DNA from: Poecilobothrus nobilitatus
Lineage: Eukaryota; Arthropoda; Insecta; Diptera; Dolichopodidae
Length of the DNA: 64,000 nucleotides
Direction: 5' to 3'
NCBI GenBank assembly: GCA_947095535.1
Contig: OX352774.1
Coordinates: forward strand, 28,040,496 to 28,104,495
How positions within the stretch are numbered: the stretch's first letter is position 1; every line of letters starts with the position of its first letter. Under the pieces are notes generated by a model. That model saw only the letters and a list, made by a program, of their open reading frames with translations. It was not told where the DNA came from and searched no databases. This document shows, in pieces, positions 1-12,954 of this stretch. A program made the translations under genes and the position numbers.

Positions 1-3000
1 TATACAGATAATATTTCTAATAATTTACTAACAAACAAAAAAAAAACTGTCTTCATTTTTTTTTCTTTTCGCTTAAATATTTCCCCGAAAATAAAAAATA
101 AAACAAAATAAAAACATCTGACATATTAACAATAATATTTCTATCTTCGTTATTACACACATAATTTAAAACAAAACAAAATTAATTAATATATTAATTA
201 TATTAAAAATTATTAATATCAAAACTTTTCTAGTAGTTCTAAATACTAAAAATTCAACATATTTTGTTGGGTGGATTAATTATATAAAAAAAAAATTATA
301 TTAAAAATAAATAAATAATTTTTCATTTTGAAATTCGACATTTTATTATAAAAGGAAAATAAAAAATAAATAAATAAATATTCAAAAAAAAATATATATA
401 TATATTAATAAATAACAACTTAAAACGAAAAATAATTATTATTTAATAAATATAATATTTATATATTAAAAATTTATTAAATAAATTTAGATATCATATT
501 TATACAGAATATTGTCAAGTAAAATCATTAAACAACAACAAACAAACAAAAAAAAAAAATAAAAACAAAATAATAATGAATTAAAATTTATACATACATA
601 TATATTACATAAATTTATATTTATATAAATATTTAAATATAAAAAAAAAAAAAAAATAAATAATTATTAATTATTGATATAGTTATTAAAATTAACCTCA
701 AACAAAAGAAAAAAAAAATATTAATAAATATTATTATTAATATATTAATAATCTTATTTTAATTTTATTTAATACTTTTTTTTATTTTTTGTTAATTTTT
801 AATATTTTTAAATTAAAAAATATTTAATTTTTTAAAAATTATGCTGTTTTTTTAAACATACTTTTGTTTTTTTTTATGAAATCATATTAAACATTTAAAT
901 TTTATTAATTAATTTAAAATTTCTTTTATTTTCTTTTTTGTAAACTTTTTGCATGTTTTCTTTTTATTGTTATACAAATCATTTTGGAACAAATACTTAT
1001 TTATCATTATAATTCAGTGGAGCAGAATCAATAAAGATTCTGTTATAATACCTACTAATAAAAGAAAATAAAGTCTATACTAAAATATAAACCAAAATTA
1101 ATGGTTAAAGTATTACTAAACCATTATTTAAAAGAGTATTAATATATATTTAAAGTTCTTTAATAACACGAAAAACTCAAAGTGAAATTTTACAAAATGA
1201 AATTTACGCAACCACTCTGTTAATAAATGATAATATTTATTATTTTTATTATTTTTTTTTTTTTGTTTTGAATTATCCATTTCGAATTTTATTAATTTTA
1301 TTATTTAAAAAAAAAAATTTTATGAACAAATTAAACAAATGAAAAAAAAAAAAAAAATATTTAGCTGTGACTGACAATAAAATAACAATAAATAAATGAA
1401 AAAAAAAAAATTATATTATAATTAATTATAATTATATATAATCATTAATATATTGATATACATACTATAATATATACATACATTTTTTTTTTTTGGAAGA
1501 CAAAATTTAATAATTAAAAAAATTAAAAATTAAATTATTATTTTTTTTTATATATATATTATACATGTATGCATCTTTTTTATTTTATTTTTAATTTATT
1601 TTAATGGTCAAAAAACAAAAAAAAAAATTTAAAAATTAAAAAACAAAAAACATCAAATACTAAATGTATGTAATTGGCCTTAATTTAATCTGATATAAAA
1701 ACAAAAAATAAGATCTTTTTTTAAACATAAGAGTGCAAAAAAAAAAAAAACTTTTCTTATGTATCAGCATTAAAAAACAAAAATAAATAAAATAAAAATA
1801 AATAAATAAATATAAAAAGGAATATATAATAATCGCCTCAAAGTCAATAAAATTTTTAGTAAACAATTTAATATTAAATTTATATATAAATATAAAATGT
1901 GAAAAACATTTTTTTAGAGTATATTCATATATATATATATATATTAATTATTAAGTATAAACGAAAAATATACATATACATATATATTTATATTAAATAA
2001 ATATAAAATAAATAAAAAAAATTTATTTGTTATTGTATAAAACTAATTAACAACAATTAATAAAAATATTGATGAAAAACAAAGAAAAAAAATTAATGTG
2101 TCATCAAAAAATGCGAAATAAAGTCAAAACAAAATATTAATAATAAAAAAAAAAAAAAAAAAACTTTTTCTTTTTTATTTTTACCTTTCCAAAAAAAAAA
2201 AAAATAAGGCAATTAAAAATGTAAAAATAACAAACAAAAATAATATGTTTAAAGTAGACAAACAACCAAAAAATGTTAGTAAAATGCAAATACAATAACT
2301 TTTACATTTTTATGTAAGTTCATGATACTTGGAAATGCTTTCTTGCTTATTTAAAAATTATAAAAAAAAAAAAATTAATATAAAATATATAAAATACAAA
2401 CAGTATAAAAATTTAGTTGATATATTAATAATAATTGTTTAAAAACAAAAACAAAAAAAAAACAACAACAAAATATATTACACACAAATTGAATTTTGTA
2501 TTATATACTATACCTGATATATAAATTCATTTTAAACGATAATTTAAACTTATTAATATACATTAATATATTGAAAAGTTTAAAATATGGTCAACTAAAA
2601 TATTAAAATAGAACTTATATAAATATTACATACAACAACAAATAAACAAAAAATTAAATAATTAATAAAACACATTAATAATCAATAGTTAAAATGAAAA
2701 ATTTATCCTTAAATAACAAAAACGAAATTATATAATATAAAAAACATAAAATCAAAATTTTAAAAATTCAAGCAAAACAAAATAAAATATATTTTCTGTC
2801 TTAAAAATGGTAATCCAAAATGTAAAACTTATCAATTATATTATATAATAAATATATATAAATAAAATAACAGAAAATTAATTTAGAAAAACAAAAAAAA
2901 AAAACATATATACCTATTATACTAATTAATTAATATACAAAAAAAAAAAAAAAAATGACAAATATATAATATATATACATATACAATAAATAAATATAAT

Positions 3001-3600
3001 TAAAGTAGAAAATTGAATATAAAAACAAAAAGAATTATGTAAAAAAAAAATTATTATAAAAAAATACAAGAAATTTTCAACGGAAGTAATTTACAAAAAA
3101 AAAAAAAATATTATTACTACTTTATTAATATAAATATACTATTAATAAAAATTAAAATTAACAACAAGAAAGTAAAAAAAAAAACAAAAAATTAATATAA
3201 ATAATTTAAAGAAAACAAAAAAACTTTTAATGTATTTGATATAATATGGATCTTAGAAATAAATACATATATATACATATACACATATAAATATATGATT
3301 AAAAAAAAACAAAATAAATATTAATAGTTTGAAAAAGAAAAAAAAAATTAAAACAAACAAATTAGTTACAAAACGTAAGAGAATATAGGATTCTGTTTAT
3401 TGTTTAAAATAGTATATAAATATATTTATATATATATTAATACATATATATAAATAGTATATAATCAACAACAAAAAAAAAAAAAAGTAAAAAAAAAATT
3501 ATATATGTAAAAAAAAAAAAAAAATTATTAATAAATGTGGTTGATGTTGTAAGAAACTTGAATTATTTTTTTTATTTTTTTTTTTTTTTTGTCGTTTTTT
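1..3600. other. A-rich low-complexity block, no gene seen
   Basis: The top strand is dominated by A runs of 8-18, ATTAATAA motifs and AAACAAAAACAAA stretches, with very little G or C. Stop codons are frequent in all frames. The single open frame of note on the minus strand (1660-1866) is almost entirely Phe, Tyr, Ile and Leu, as expected when translating poly-T. I see no repeat-element ends, splice-like exon or RNA gene. It could be intron, intergenic DNA or part of a very long AT-rich UTR; the sequence does not decide between these. Confidence 0.7.
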
Positions 3601-4162
3601 CGGTGTTTTATTAATATCTTATAGGTACAATATTTTTAATCCAACTTCTTTCAATAGCTAAAGATAACAAAACAATAAAAATGTAATTTTAAATCCGAGC
3701 TCTATTAGAGAAATCTAGGTTGTCAGTATAGATATAGAAAGGTAGCGTTATTGGTTTAACTCTATATTAAACTTCATATGCAACTTTGGATTTTTTATAC
3801 TCAAAGTGAATCTATGAATGTGGGTGCCTAAAACTGTGGATGCACTTAAATTATATTTTTAATTACCTATAGTTTGGAGATTAAATTTTTCTATAAATTA
3901 ATATTTTTTTGTATTGTCAATATTTTATATATAAAATTGGTTATAGATCACTTATCAATATTTTTGTAAATTTATGTTTCAAATATGATGAAATTTTGAA
4001 ATTAAAAAGCAAATAATTGTTAATAAAAATATCAATGGTTCATGCCCGGCTAAGATGATGATGAATTAAAATGCCTAAATAACCCCATATTTAATACAAT
4101 GCGTGAATTTTATTACTCGTTCATTTATTCTCATTCTCTTATGTTATAACCTCTGACTAACC
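3601..4162. other. Less extreme AT-rich spacer
   Basis: Base composition becomes more balanced than in the preceding block. No open frame, tRNA-like box or inverted repeat stands out. I see nothing to annotate. Confidence 0.5.
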
Positions 4163-4632
4163 GTTTTTTCCTTTCCACTCCTATAAGGATCACAGAGCAT
4201 CCACTAAGTCATTTATTATTCATATTTGACTAAATTTCAGTTTCTGGAATAATTAATTTCACTAATCCGTTGATTACTCGGCTGTAAATGGCTGTAGCTA
4301 TTGTATAAGACTATGAGACATTTCTTTTAATTCTGCTCCATCTATTATCTCATACAAGATTATGGTTTATTATTATTTTATTATTAGCTATTACCTGCTA
4401 TTACAATATGATATTTACAATACGATATTTACAATATGATATTTATAGGACATAAGTATTAAGTATATACTTATTTTTAATTTAATTATATTCTACTAAT
4501 TATATATTATAAGAAAAATGTCTATTATTTTTTATTAATCTATTTATATGACGCAGCCTAGGTTTGAACCCGAGACCTTTCGTATGAAAGGTCGGTGTCT
4601 TATTAACAACTACATTATTGGTTCGATCGTTC
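4163..4632 (-). mobile_element. tRNA-derived SINE, family A, near full length
   Basis: Read on the minus strand, the head carries a degenerate pol III A box (4602-4619, like AATGTAGTTGTTAATAAG) and a good B box (4561-4571, GGGTTCAAACC) about 30 bp downstream, with a GACCTTTC/GAAAGGTC stem between them. The body then runs leftward to a pyrimidine-rich tail near 4165. The same head plus body recurs at 55028-55432, and body-only pieces at 52587-52745 and 51660-51735, so this is a dispersed family and not a chance tRNA-like motif. A 14-bp unit (ACAATATGATATTT and one variant) is repeated three times at 4403-4444 inside this copy. The internal spacing is no longer a foldable tRNA, so I do not call a tRNA gene. 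Confidence 0.75.
4403..4444. repeat. Three 14-bp tandem units inside the SINE
   Basis: ACAATATGATATTT, ACAATACGATATTT and ACAATATGATATTT lie head to tail. The family copy at 55 kb has only a related single stretch here, so the expansion appears specific to this copy. Confidence 0.8.
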
Positions 4633-5703
4633 GATATAACCTCTGATATGGCCTTTAATTATTAATTAAAAATATAGTTTATTTATTTAATAATTTATTA
4701 TCTATAATTAATAAGGTTAAAATCATTATTAATCAATTTAATACCCACTTAATTATCATATTATTAAGATTAGATTTTGATTTTATATCTGATTTTATTA
4801 CCTTATATTACCTTTAAAGATTGGTGTATACATAATATCTAATATTAATATCCTAATATAGTTATCAAGTTATTAAATAAAACAGAATATTTTTTATAGT
4901 TAAAACATATTAACTGAACAACTTCTGAACTAATTTTTTAATTAAATTATTATATTGATTAATTTAATCTTTTATGGTATTTTATAATTAATCATTTTTG
5001 AAAAGTGATTTGATCTGAAATAACAGTCAATTTACTCTTTTTTTTTTTAGTACATAGTAAATTCAATTTTGAAACACATGCAAATTTTTTTTTTATTTGA
5101 ATTCGCGACATCTATTTATCACTTCTTAACTAAAAAATTACATAATTTTTGTTGATATTTATTTAATTTATGTATGTACACGATAAAGCGACATCTATTT
5201 GTCATTCTAAAAATAATTAATTTTGCTCAATAATTCACTCAAATCTGTTCAAATTTAATTCAAATCAAATAATTAAACTTAGAAATGTCAAATCAGAAAT
5301 TCAAATATAATATGGTGGATAGTAGCAAAAACAATATGCAGAATATGCTTTATGTATAAACCGTATAAACTAATATAAATATAATGGGTGAACATTACAG
5401 TAATTTTGAAACAATTAATTACAAAAATAACGGAATTTTATAAAAAAAAAAAACTGTTGAGTTTTAAATTAAAATTATTTTTTTAATTTTTTTTTTCTAA
5501 AAAATTAATTATTTACAAGTATAAAATTGCAATTAATATATTTTTTAAATTTATTGAATAAAATCAATTTAATTACTCAATTGACAACAAAGGAGGATCA
5601 AGTCATCGGGTAAATCGGAATATATGTCAAATTTTTAGTGATAGCACCATTTCTCTATAATAATTCTTTCTTAAAATTATTTACTGATTTCTTAGATTAT
5701 AAG
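4633..5703. other. AT-rich spacer, nothing recognised
   Basis: This is AT-rich sequence with scattered A and T runs. I see no open frame above noise, no tRNA-like boxes and no clear inverted repeat. Confidence 0.5.
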
Positions 5704-5859
5704 CTTTCGTGAGCTGTGCGAAGTACACTTCCCAAGTTCCCAACTATTTAAAAATAATTTTAAAACTAAAATTTTACCCGTATACAAAATTTATTGTTTT
5801 CAGAGCCATCTTTGAACTATAATTTAAGTGACAAAATATAATAACATGAATAGAAGCAC
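5704..5859 (+). repeat. Direct repeat, copy 1 of 156 bp
   Basis: It starts CTTTCGTGAGCTGTGCGAAG and ends near GAATAGAAGCAC. It matches 6740-6895 nearly base for base, with a few substitutions and small indels. Both copies contain a pyrimidine-rich stretch ending in CAG just before AGCCATCTTTGAAC, which resembles a 3' splice site. The pair may be a local duplication or two copies of one dispersed element. No LTR-type TG...CA ends are obvious. Confidence 0.85.
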
Positions 5860-6197
5860 TTATTTATTCATTTGTTCTCTGTGCTAGATTATAGTTTTGT
5901 ATGGGTATTGAATTAAATATTAAAATTTATTATATTTTATTTTATTTTATTATAATTTTTCTGTGTTTCAAATAATTAATTCTTTATACTTTTTCTATTT
6001 GGCTTTGTAATGGTAAGGTATAATTAAAATATGAAATGGTACTCGACCACGATTCCAAATAATAAATCTCTAAAGTGCCATATATGAGAAGCTAAAAGCA
6101 AAGTTATCCAATTCACAAATTACTCATTTTAATAATATCTGATAATATATTAATATTAATGTTTTTTACGCATTTTCCATTCTAGTTTTTTAATACA

Positions 6198-6298
6198 CTA
6201 ATCCCTCCGACTGCGTGATAGTTCCGTTCTACAAAAACAGCGCGCAATACAGAACAGCGCAATGTGAACCCCATTCTGTATGAAAATGGGGGATTAGG
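6198..6298. repeat. GC-rich short inverted-repeat island
   Basis: CTAATCCC at 6198-6205 pairs with GGGATTAG near 6290-6297. Inside lies a second hairpin, CCCCATT (6269-6275) with AATGGGG (6285-6291). The centre carries two CAGCGC motifs (ACAGCGCGCAATACAGAACAGCGCAATG region, 6238-6264). The block stands out sharply from its AT-rich surroundings. It could be a tiny MITE or foldback remnant; no target duplication was identified. Confidence 0.5.
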
Positions 6299-6739
6299 TT
6301 AGAAATATTAGAAAAAATTAAAAAAAAAAATAAATTAAATGTTTTTATTCAAAAAAATTAATATAATATATAAACTTAAAAACAAGTATTAACTTCAAGA
6401 ACTATTAAAATAGAAAACATTTTTTCATCATTTTCTATTTGCTTTACGATTTCCATCTTTGTATTAGGTTTGGTTACTATAGTTTTTTATAAGATAAGAT
6501 TTTTTTATGCGCAACCATTTTTTTTTTCAATACGTTTAAAACAACATATTAACGTATACCAGAAGATAATGCAATGTATGTCATGCAATATGTGTTAATT
6601 ATATTTTTTTGATTTTTTTCAATTATTTCTAGTTATTTCCAGACTAGTTTCATCTTGAATTTTTCTTATACAAATAAATTTTTCTCTAAAACTACTTACC
6701 ATAATAATGTTGTTGTTATTAAATAGTTTAAAACTTTCC

Positions 6740-6895
6740 CTTTCGTGAGCTGTGCGAAGTATACTTCCCAAGTTCCCACCTATTTAAAAATAATTTTAAA
6801 ACTAAATTTTACCCTTATACATAATTTATTGTTTGCAGAGCCATCTTTGAACTATAATTTAAGTGACAAAATATAATAACATGAATAGCAGCACC
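6740..6895 (+). repeat. Direct repeat, copy 2 of 156 bp
   Basis: Near-identical to 5704-5859, offset by 1036 bp. In this copy the CAG/AGCCATC junction is followed, within about 200 bp, by an AAAAA/GTAAGTA donor-like site (about 7041) and then an acceptor-like TTTTCTAATTTAG at 7182-7194. That makes it look like the 5' part of the decayed transcription unit annotated next. Confidence 0.85.
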
Positions 6896-7530
6896 TCTGA
6901 AGAGTATATTTTAAATTTTATTAATTTTTAGTCAAGTCAAGATCCTTTAAAAGTGACATTTAAAAGTGAAATTTACCAGTTTTTGTGATTTTAGTGATTT
7001 ATTTTTATTTGTGCATATATTTTTGAAAATTGATACAAAAAGTAAGTATTTTATATTATTTTATGTTTTTAATGTATAAAAAATTAAATATTTGCTTTAT
7101 TTTTGAAGTATTTTTCCCACAGCCCACGTCCAGTGACGTTCGGTGGAAATTATATTTCGCATGACCCATTTATAATTTCTTTTTTCTAATTTAGACGGAT
7201 ATTTAAATGAATATTTCTAATTTTAATTTAGATAATCCAAATCATGTTGAAAAGGTTTAAGATATATGTTTTTTTCATTATCATCTGATGATGAGAAGTC
7301 TGATGGTAAACCTGATTTCGGTGCTAGAGAAGAATTTGGAAGTATTAAAGAAGTCAACAAAAAATCGAACTTTCGATGAAACCATAGAAGAATTTATAGA
7401 ATTATTATAGAAACCATAGAATAATTATAGAAACCATAGAAGAATCGAAAGAATATAGCAACAATTTGATCTCCGAACAAGATGTTGAGCTCAATGAGAG
7501 CGAAACTATAGTGAAGAAAAAGACATAATT
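6839..7530 (+). pseudogene. Decayed spliced gene-like remnant, acidic N-terminal region
   Basis: I do not recognise the family. Splice-like signals frame the region: an acceptor ending CAG at about 6838, a consensus-like donor GTAAGTA at about 7041, and a pyrimidine tract ending in TTTAG at about 7194. An ATG at 7207 opens 17 codons (starting MNISNFNLDNPNH) before a stop. From 7266 a second frame runs 37 residues, rich in Ser, Asp, Glu and Lys, with a SLSSDDEKSDGKPDF stretch, before a TGA at 7377. Further acidic stretches follow in other frames up to about 7530, with imperfect GAAACCATAGAA repeats at 7378-7445. Acidic Ser/Asp-rich N-termini are common in DNA-transposon proteins, so a dead transposase is one reading. 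That is inference, and no catalytic motif is visible. Confidence 0.3.
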
Positions 7531-7784
7531 TTTTTTATTTTGAACGGGTATTAGGAAGTATCGTTTCCACCAAACGTAACTTTTGTCACAAACATAAAAA
7601 AAAAAAGTATTAAATATCAAATCAGGACCACCCAAAAGCCTCCAGATCAAAAAAAAACATTACATTTCCAAGCGACACCTTAAGGCCCGCGAAAAGGTTA
7701 AGCAAAAAGTATCATCCTATTGTCTTATATGCCAGTTCTAATTTAAAAACATACGATGTTACTATCTCTTGTAATTGTTTTTTT

Positions 7785-7972
7785 GTCTTCTTTGTTTTTA
7801 GTTTATTCTCGTGCCACATAAATGTGAAAAGGAAATTTCACAGCCTTTCCTTTCCAGCGATGACTGTAAATGTTGTATGGAAAATTATTCTAAGGCGTTT
7901 GTGTGATTTGAACCCATACTCGGTGTTTTATATGTACTTTTTATATGCTCTTAGCCACTAGGCCATCTAGAG
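7785..7972 (-). mobile_element. tRNA-derived SINE, family B
   Basis: On the minus strand the A box reads TGGCCTAGTGGCTAAGAGC (7947-7965) and the B box GGGTTCAAATC (7905-7915), at a spacing close to a pol III promoter. The body continues left through CAGCGATGACTGTAAATG-type sequence to a T-rich tail near 7785. The copy at 43331-43506 shares the A box, the B box and the TGTAAATG body. The anticodon region is not tRNA-like, so this is a SINE head and not a tRNA gene. Confidence 0.75.
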
Positions 7973-7979
7973 AACCTCT

Positions 7980-9930
7980 TGTAATTAAAAGAACAATATA
8001 CACTGTAAAATTTATATTCTGAATAGAGGTACTATGTTTTAATTAGTTATGAAATGATTCATGATCTATAAATATAACGATTATTTCTATATGTACTGCA
8101 TTAATATTTTTAATATTTAGATTTTTTAATTTCTTCAAATTAAAAGTTCCATTTTTGTTCATTGTGTCACCGGTTATCATAAATAAATTATTTATTAACT
8201 AACATAATATATTATATAACTCGAACTCTTATATTAACTATGCATTTATAAAACAGTTCAAATCAATCAATAAAGAAACAAACAAAAAAAAAAAACAAAA
8301 ATTAAGAAAAATTGCAAAAAGAAAACAATTTATTAATTTTCACACATTTTTTTTTTAAGTCAAAGTGTTCTATTTGATGACAGATAAATAATGTTCAAAA
8401 CATAAAATTATTATTGGAGACAGGATACATTTAATGAATCTTAAAAACAAAATTTTTATTAATAAATAATAATAAACTAACACTAATTAAAATTTGTATT
8501 ATAAGGCCCTTCTATATTATATTACTTAAAAAAAAAAAAAAACAGAGAAAAAAAACAATATCCACTATTACATACTCGTATATTCATTATTAAATCGAAT
8601 TTTAATATGTAATATGAAAATTTTTTAATTGCCTTCATTTACATTGTATGAATGTAGTTAAAATTTTCACCGAAAAACCGGTTCTATTTTTTTTTTTTTG
8701 CATTTTTGAATTCTTGGAAATTTACTTTTAAATTTTTTTTTTTTTTTTTACTTTTTTCAATTTTAATGGATCCGATGCAATGAGTTTATATACATATGTA
8801 CATATTAACATATACTTATACCTTTACACTACTATTCATCGATTGATATTACATTTCTTTTTATATTACCAACCATATGAACATCCAACATTCCAGAAAG
8901 TGATTAAATCTAATTAATTGCATAAAAATAAAAAGCCAACAAGAGCAATAATAACATCAGGATAAAAAAAGCAAAAAAAAAAAAAAAAAAAAAAAAATGA
9001 TTAAACATGATCTGGTATAAGAGAGGATCGAATCGGATCGCCATGTTTTTAGTAAAACAAAAAATTACAAAATATTAAAGAAAAAAAGCATAGAACAAGA
9101 CTACCAAAGAGGAATTTCAAAAAAAAATATACAACTAAATAACCACTAAATCCTTTTTTTTTTTTTTTCCACTACTACTGACTGCCAATTTACTCGTGCA
9201 TAGTTTTGGAGATTGTCTTCAAATTCTTCTTTATTTTTGTTATTATAATTTTTTTTTTTTTTTTTTGCGTTATTTCTTGTTTTGTTTTTTTTTTTTTTTA
9301 AATTTTATATGTGCACTTATCTCGTTACCTAAATTGATGTCTTAATGGATTCCAGGTTAGTCTTCAGATAATCAATGGATGCAAAACAAACATTATATAT
9401 GGTTACAAACATATATAATATGTACATATTATGGATATGGTATATTTTAATATTAAATTTTATTTATTGATGATGTATAAGAAAACAAAAATCTACATAC
9501 ATACATACATACCTATATATATGATTTTCATATGGTATTTTGCCAAAAAAAAAAAAAAAAAAAAAACAAGGGAAATTAAAATGATAAAGAAAGGAAAAAA
9601 ACTAACATTAATTAAAAAATTTAATTAATAATTATCAATATGGTTTTTTTTTGAAAATGTTAATTCACAATAATTAAGTAAATATGTTTAGTAAGTAAAA
9701 ATCTTACCTTTAAATCGGAAAATTTCTTGCATTGGATTGTATTGCAAAATCAGTGGAGTTCTTTAAAGTCGTTATACGTTTAAAGTCTTTTGGATATTTT
9801 ACTTACTTTTATAGACTACCAACTTCCTTAATACGTTTTAAAAATGATCGCTACTTTCTCCTTTTATAATTTCTTTAAATTATTTACATTTTTGTAAAAA
9901 ATTAACATCTTATTAAAAATATTATTTAGA
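7980..9930. other. AT-rich gene-free stretch
   Basis: Long A runs (for example 8971-8998) and T runs, and a short CATA microsatellite at 9491-9512. The open frame at 9431-9628 reads through poly-A (a Lys run) and is not credible as a gene. AAACATG (9003) and CATGTTT (9042) form a short inverted repeat of uncertain meaning. Confidence 0.5.
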
Positions 9931-9933
9931 ATT

Positions 9934-10453
9934 TCACTGTGAAATATCTTCCATTAAATTTAACTTTGATTTGCTTTTGATTTTATATTTATTAAATAAA
10001 TCATTTAATCTTTTCTTACTCCAGGCCTTTAATAACTCCTTGATCGCTTGATCGTTAACAAGATCGCTTAAAATATAATAAAAAAAAAAATAAATAAATC
10101 GCTTCTTAATCCTCTGGTAACGAACCATTCTTAGCGCGTTCCTTTGACAAAAATTATTCGCTCTTATCAAATAATCAAGTTTTCAAGTTTTGTTTATGCA
10201 AATAAAAAAAAAAAAAAAAAAATTTTTAGTATTTTTTTTATAAATATAACGGTTGGTTATTAAGTACTCATTAATAAATTTTTAAAAATTCGATCAGTAA
10301 AGCTGTTGTGTACTGGTATTCATTTTACTTTAATAAATTTATTTTTTTTTTGGATAGTCGAAATTGATCCACAATCATGTTTTTTATTGGTGGATCACTC
10401 AAATTTCTTAACAAATCAAGTAATCCTTGCTCATTGCATTCATAAAAAATTAT
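9934..10453 (-). pseudogene. Coding-like fragments, possible decayed or unrecognised exons
   Basis: I do not recognise a family. On the minus strand an acceptor-like TTACTTTCATAG precedes 43 open codons (about 10453 down to 10325). They read as a plausible amphipathic helical segment beginning KIIFYECNEQGLLDLLRNL and end at a TGA that overlaps a GTGAATG donor-like site. Further down, 9934-10170 holds a 78-codon frame with RANNFCQRNALRMVRYQ near its start and NDQAIKELLKAWSKK after a pyrimidine tract ending in TTTTAAG. Codon use and residue mix are less AT-simple than in other frames here. Against a live gene: the frames do not join cleanly, poly-F sits between the segments, and no start or downstream exon is convincing. 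A degraded gene or mobile-element ORF fits best. Confidence 0.25.
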
Positions 10454-10459
10454 CTTCTA

Positions 10460-12940
10460 TGAAAGTAATGAAAAGTTTTAAATAAAAAATTGAAAATCTA
10501 CAATTTACTGGGAAAGATTTAATCAAGTTGATAAACTATATTAATGTATGTAATTATATTAATTACCAATATAATTTCAATATGTATTTAATTTTTGTTT
10601 TAATATGCAAATTTTGACATATAGATACAATTACCTTATAAAAAAAAATCAATGGACATTTTAAAAACTTAAGTAATAATCCAATACTTAAAAGCTATAT
10701 ATATAAATATAAAATGATATTTTTTGTTTTGTTATAGGTATACCATTTAGTAATTAAAAAAATATATATATATTATTGGCATTGATTCATAATAATTTTT
10801 ATTTAAGCATTACTTTTAGAAATTGAATGATTCGATAATGTGATTATACCATTTAATAAAACAGAAAAAAAAAAATTATGAATATTTTATATAAATAAAA
10901 TAAATATACATACATATATATGTTCTTAAAAAAAATATATAAAAACATTTTGCCCAGCGGGTAATATTACCTTCATAGCAGTTTTGTATATACTATAGTT
11001 AGTAGTGATCATCCTTTATTGTTAATAATATCAATAAAGATTCTTCTAACAAGAGGATAAAAAACTAAAAAAAAATATTCATATTCTATATATATGTATA
11101 TATATACTGTATATTTGATTTAAACTTTTTTCAAAAGGTATTCTGAGTTTGTTTTTTTCTTTTTTTATAATACACATATTAAGATTTTATGTATGCTTTT
11201 TAATTTCTCTATTATATATGTAGGTATACCTACTTTATTTCCTACTTAAATTTCACATAAAACTAAAGAAAGGCTGAAATTAGTCAAATTAAATTTGAAT
11301 TAAAGTTTTATGTGGTTTTACATTTTTATAATTAATATCATGCGATCATTAATAAGATCACGATCTTTAATGTATATGTATTTAAGAATCCTTATATTAT
11401 TATATTCGTAACAATGATCTGCTTTAAAATACCCCTCACCAATTAAAACATTTTCTAAAGTGCCATTTAATTGTGTTTTGTATTTTTAATGAGAGTTCAT
11501 CAATTGAATCATTCCTTTTTTGAAGGTAGTATATATAATTACTTATTCTTCGAACTTATTGCCACCGTATTGATATTTTGAACCATATTTAGTTTCGTTT
11601 AATCGATTTCATTGATATATACTTGAAGTCTTCATTCACAATTCTTTTAAATTCTTTTTGTAACGTACATCCGATTCACTTTTCTGATAACTTTTTAGTA
11701 TTTCTGGTTTCTTGATCCAAAATGCTTGTATGTAGTATATATATACAAAAGTTTTACTTTAAATTGAATAATATATAATTAATTTTAGATAAACTGTAAC
11801 ATCAACACTATTAAATATTAATTTTTTACTTCATCCTTATTATAAAATGATTCTTATCCTAAGATAGTTCGTATTAACGATTCATTATTTTATTGCATTT
11901 TTAAAAGTTACTTTGCTCCAATGGACTTAAAAAATATCAAAAAAAAAAAAAATTAAAACAAACATAATAATTCAGAATTTAGATACATCGGCAAAAAAAA
12001 CAAAAAAAAACGAATTAAAAAACAAAGATGATCACATTTATTTTTTTATTTTTTTTTTTGTGTGCTGGATGACTGTCTGTGTATACCGACATTTATTAAA
12101 AAGAAAAAAAGAATGAACATCCCAATATCCCCATTAACAAATCAGTGACTCAATTTACATTCCCTTTTACAATTTTTTAATTTTGTATACAACATGAAAT
12201 TTAATATCGCATAACATGGATATGAAGTGTACATATAATATGGATCTTAAGATTCATAAAAAAGAAATAAATAAAAAAAACATAGAAAAAAATTAAATTT
12301 TACTGGATATTATGCAATAATATTGTGTACATGTAAAATTTCATCAGTGGTCGGAAAAAAAAAAAAAAAAAACAAAAAATTTAATTGCAAATAAGTACAT
12401 AAGAATCAGATCATTAAAATAATTTTATGTATACATATTTGTATGTTTCTTTATTTTACTTTTTTTTTCCTTTTCCTTTTATTTTGATTTTTCAATTTGT
12501 CCAGATTAAAAAGAATAAACCTAGTTTTTTAATGTATTTTTAATGATCAGAACAAACGTTATAATTAATTAATTATATAAGTAAACATCTTAAATAATTT
12601 TATTTAAAAGATAATCCAGACTTTTTTTTTAATATGTAATATAATAAATAAAAAGTTTTATATAATGGATATTAACATTTTTTTTGTATCGGTATTTGGT
12701 AATAAAAATAAAAATTCCTTTTTTTATTAACTTTGGAATTTCCTGAATAGAAAAAATTTTTTATTTTATTGTAATTTTAAATAAAATAACTTTAACTTCC
12801 GGATTTATTTGGGAATAGGAACCTATCATACATATTTTCAACATTTAAATTTAAAATTATAAATGAAAGGGAAAAAGTTAAAGATTTAGCAAATTTTTCC
12901 ACGACTGCGAAACAAATGCATTTATTGTTAGTATGTACTT
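10460..12940. other. AT-rich gene-free stretch
   Basis: Mixed AT-rich sequence with TATATG/CATATA microsatellites. No supported open frame, tRNA box or paired repeat ends seen. Confidence 0.5.
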
Positions 12941-12954
12941 TCATGCGGTTTAAT

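Noticed and set aside
1..3600. Organelle or bacterial origin because of extreme AT content
   Set aside because: There are no compact genes, rRNA or tRNA genes, and the SINE and MITE content of the rest of the window indicates a nuclear arthropod genome.
5704..6895. LTR retrotransposon with 156-bp LTRs
   Set aside because: No TG...CA ends, primer-binding site, polypurine tract or internal coding sequence; only about 880 bp lie between the repeats.
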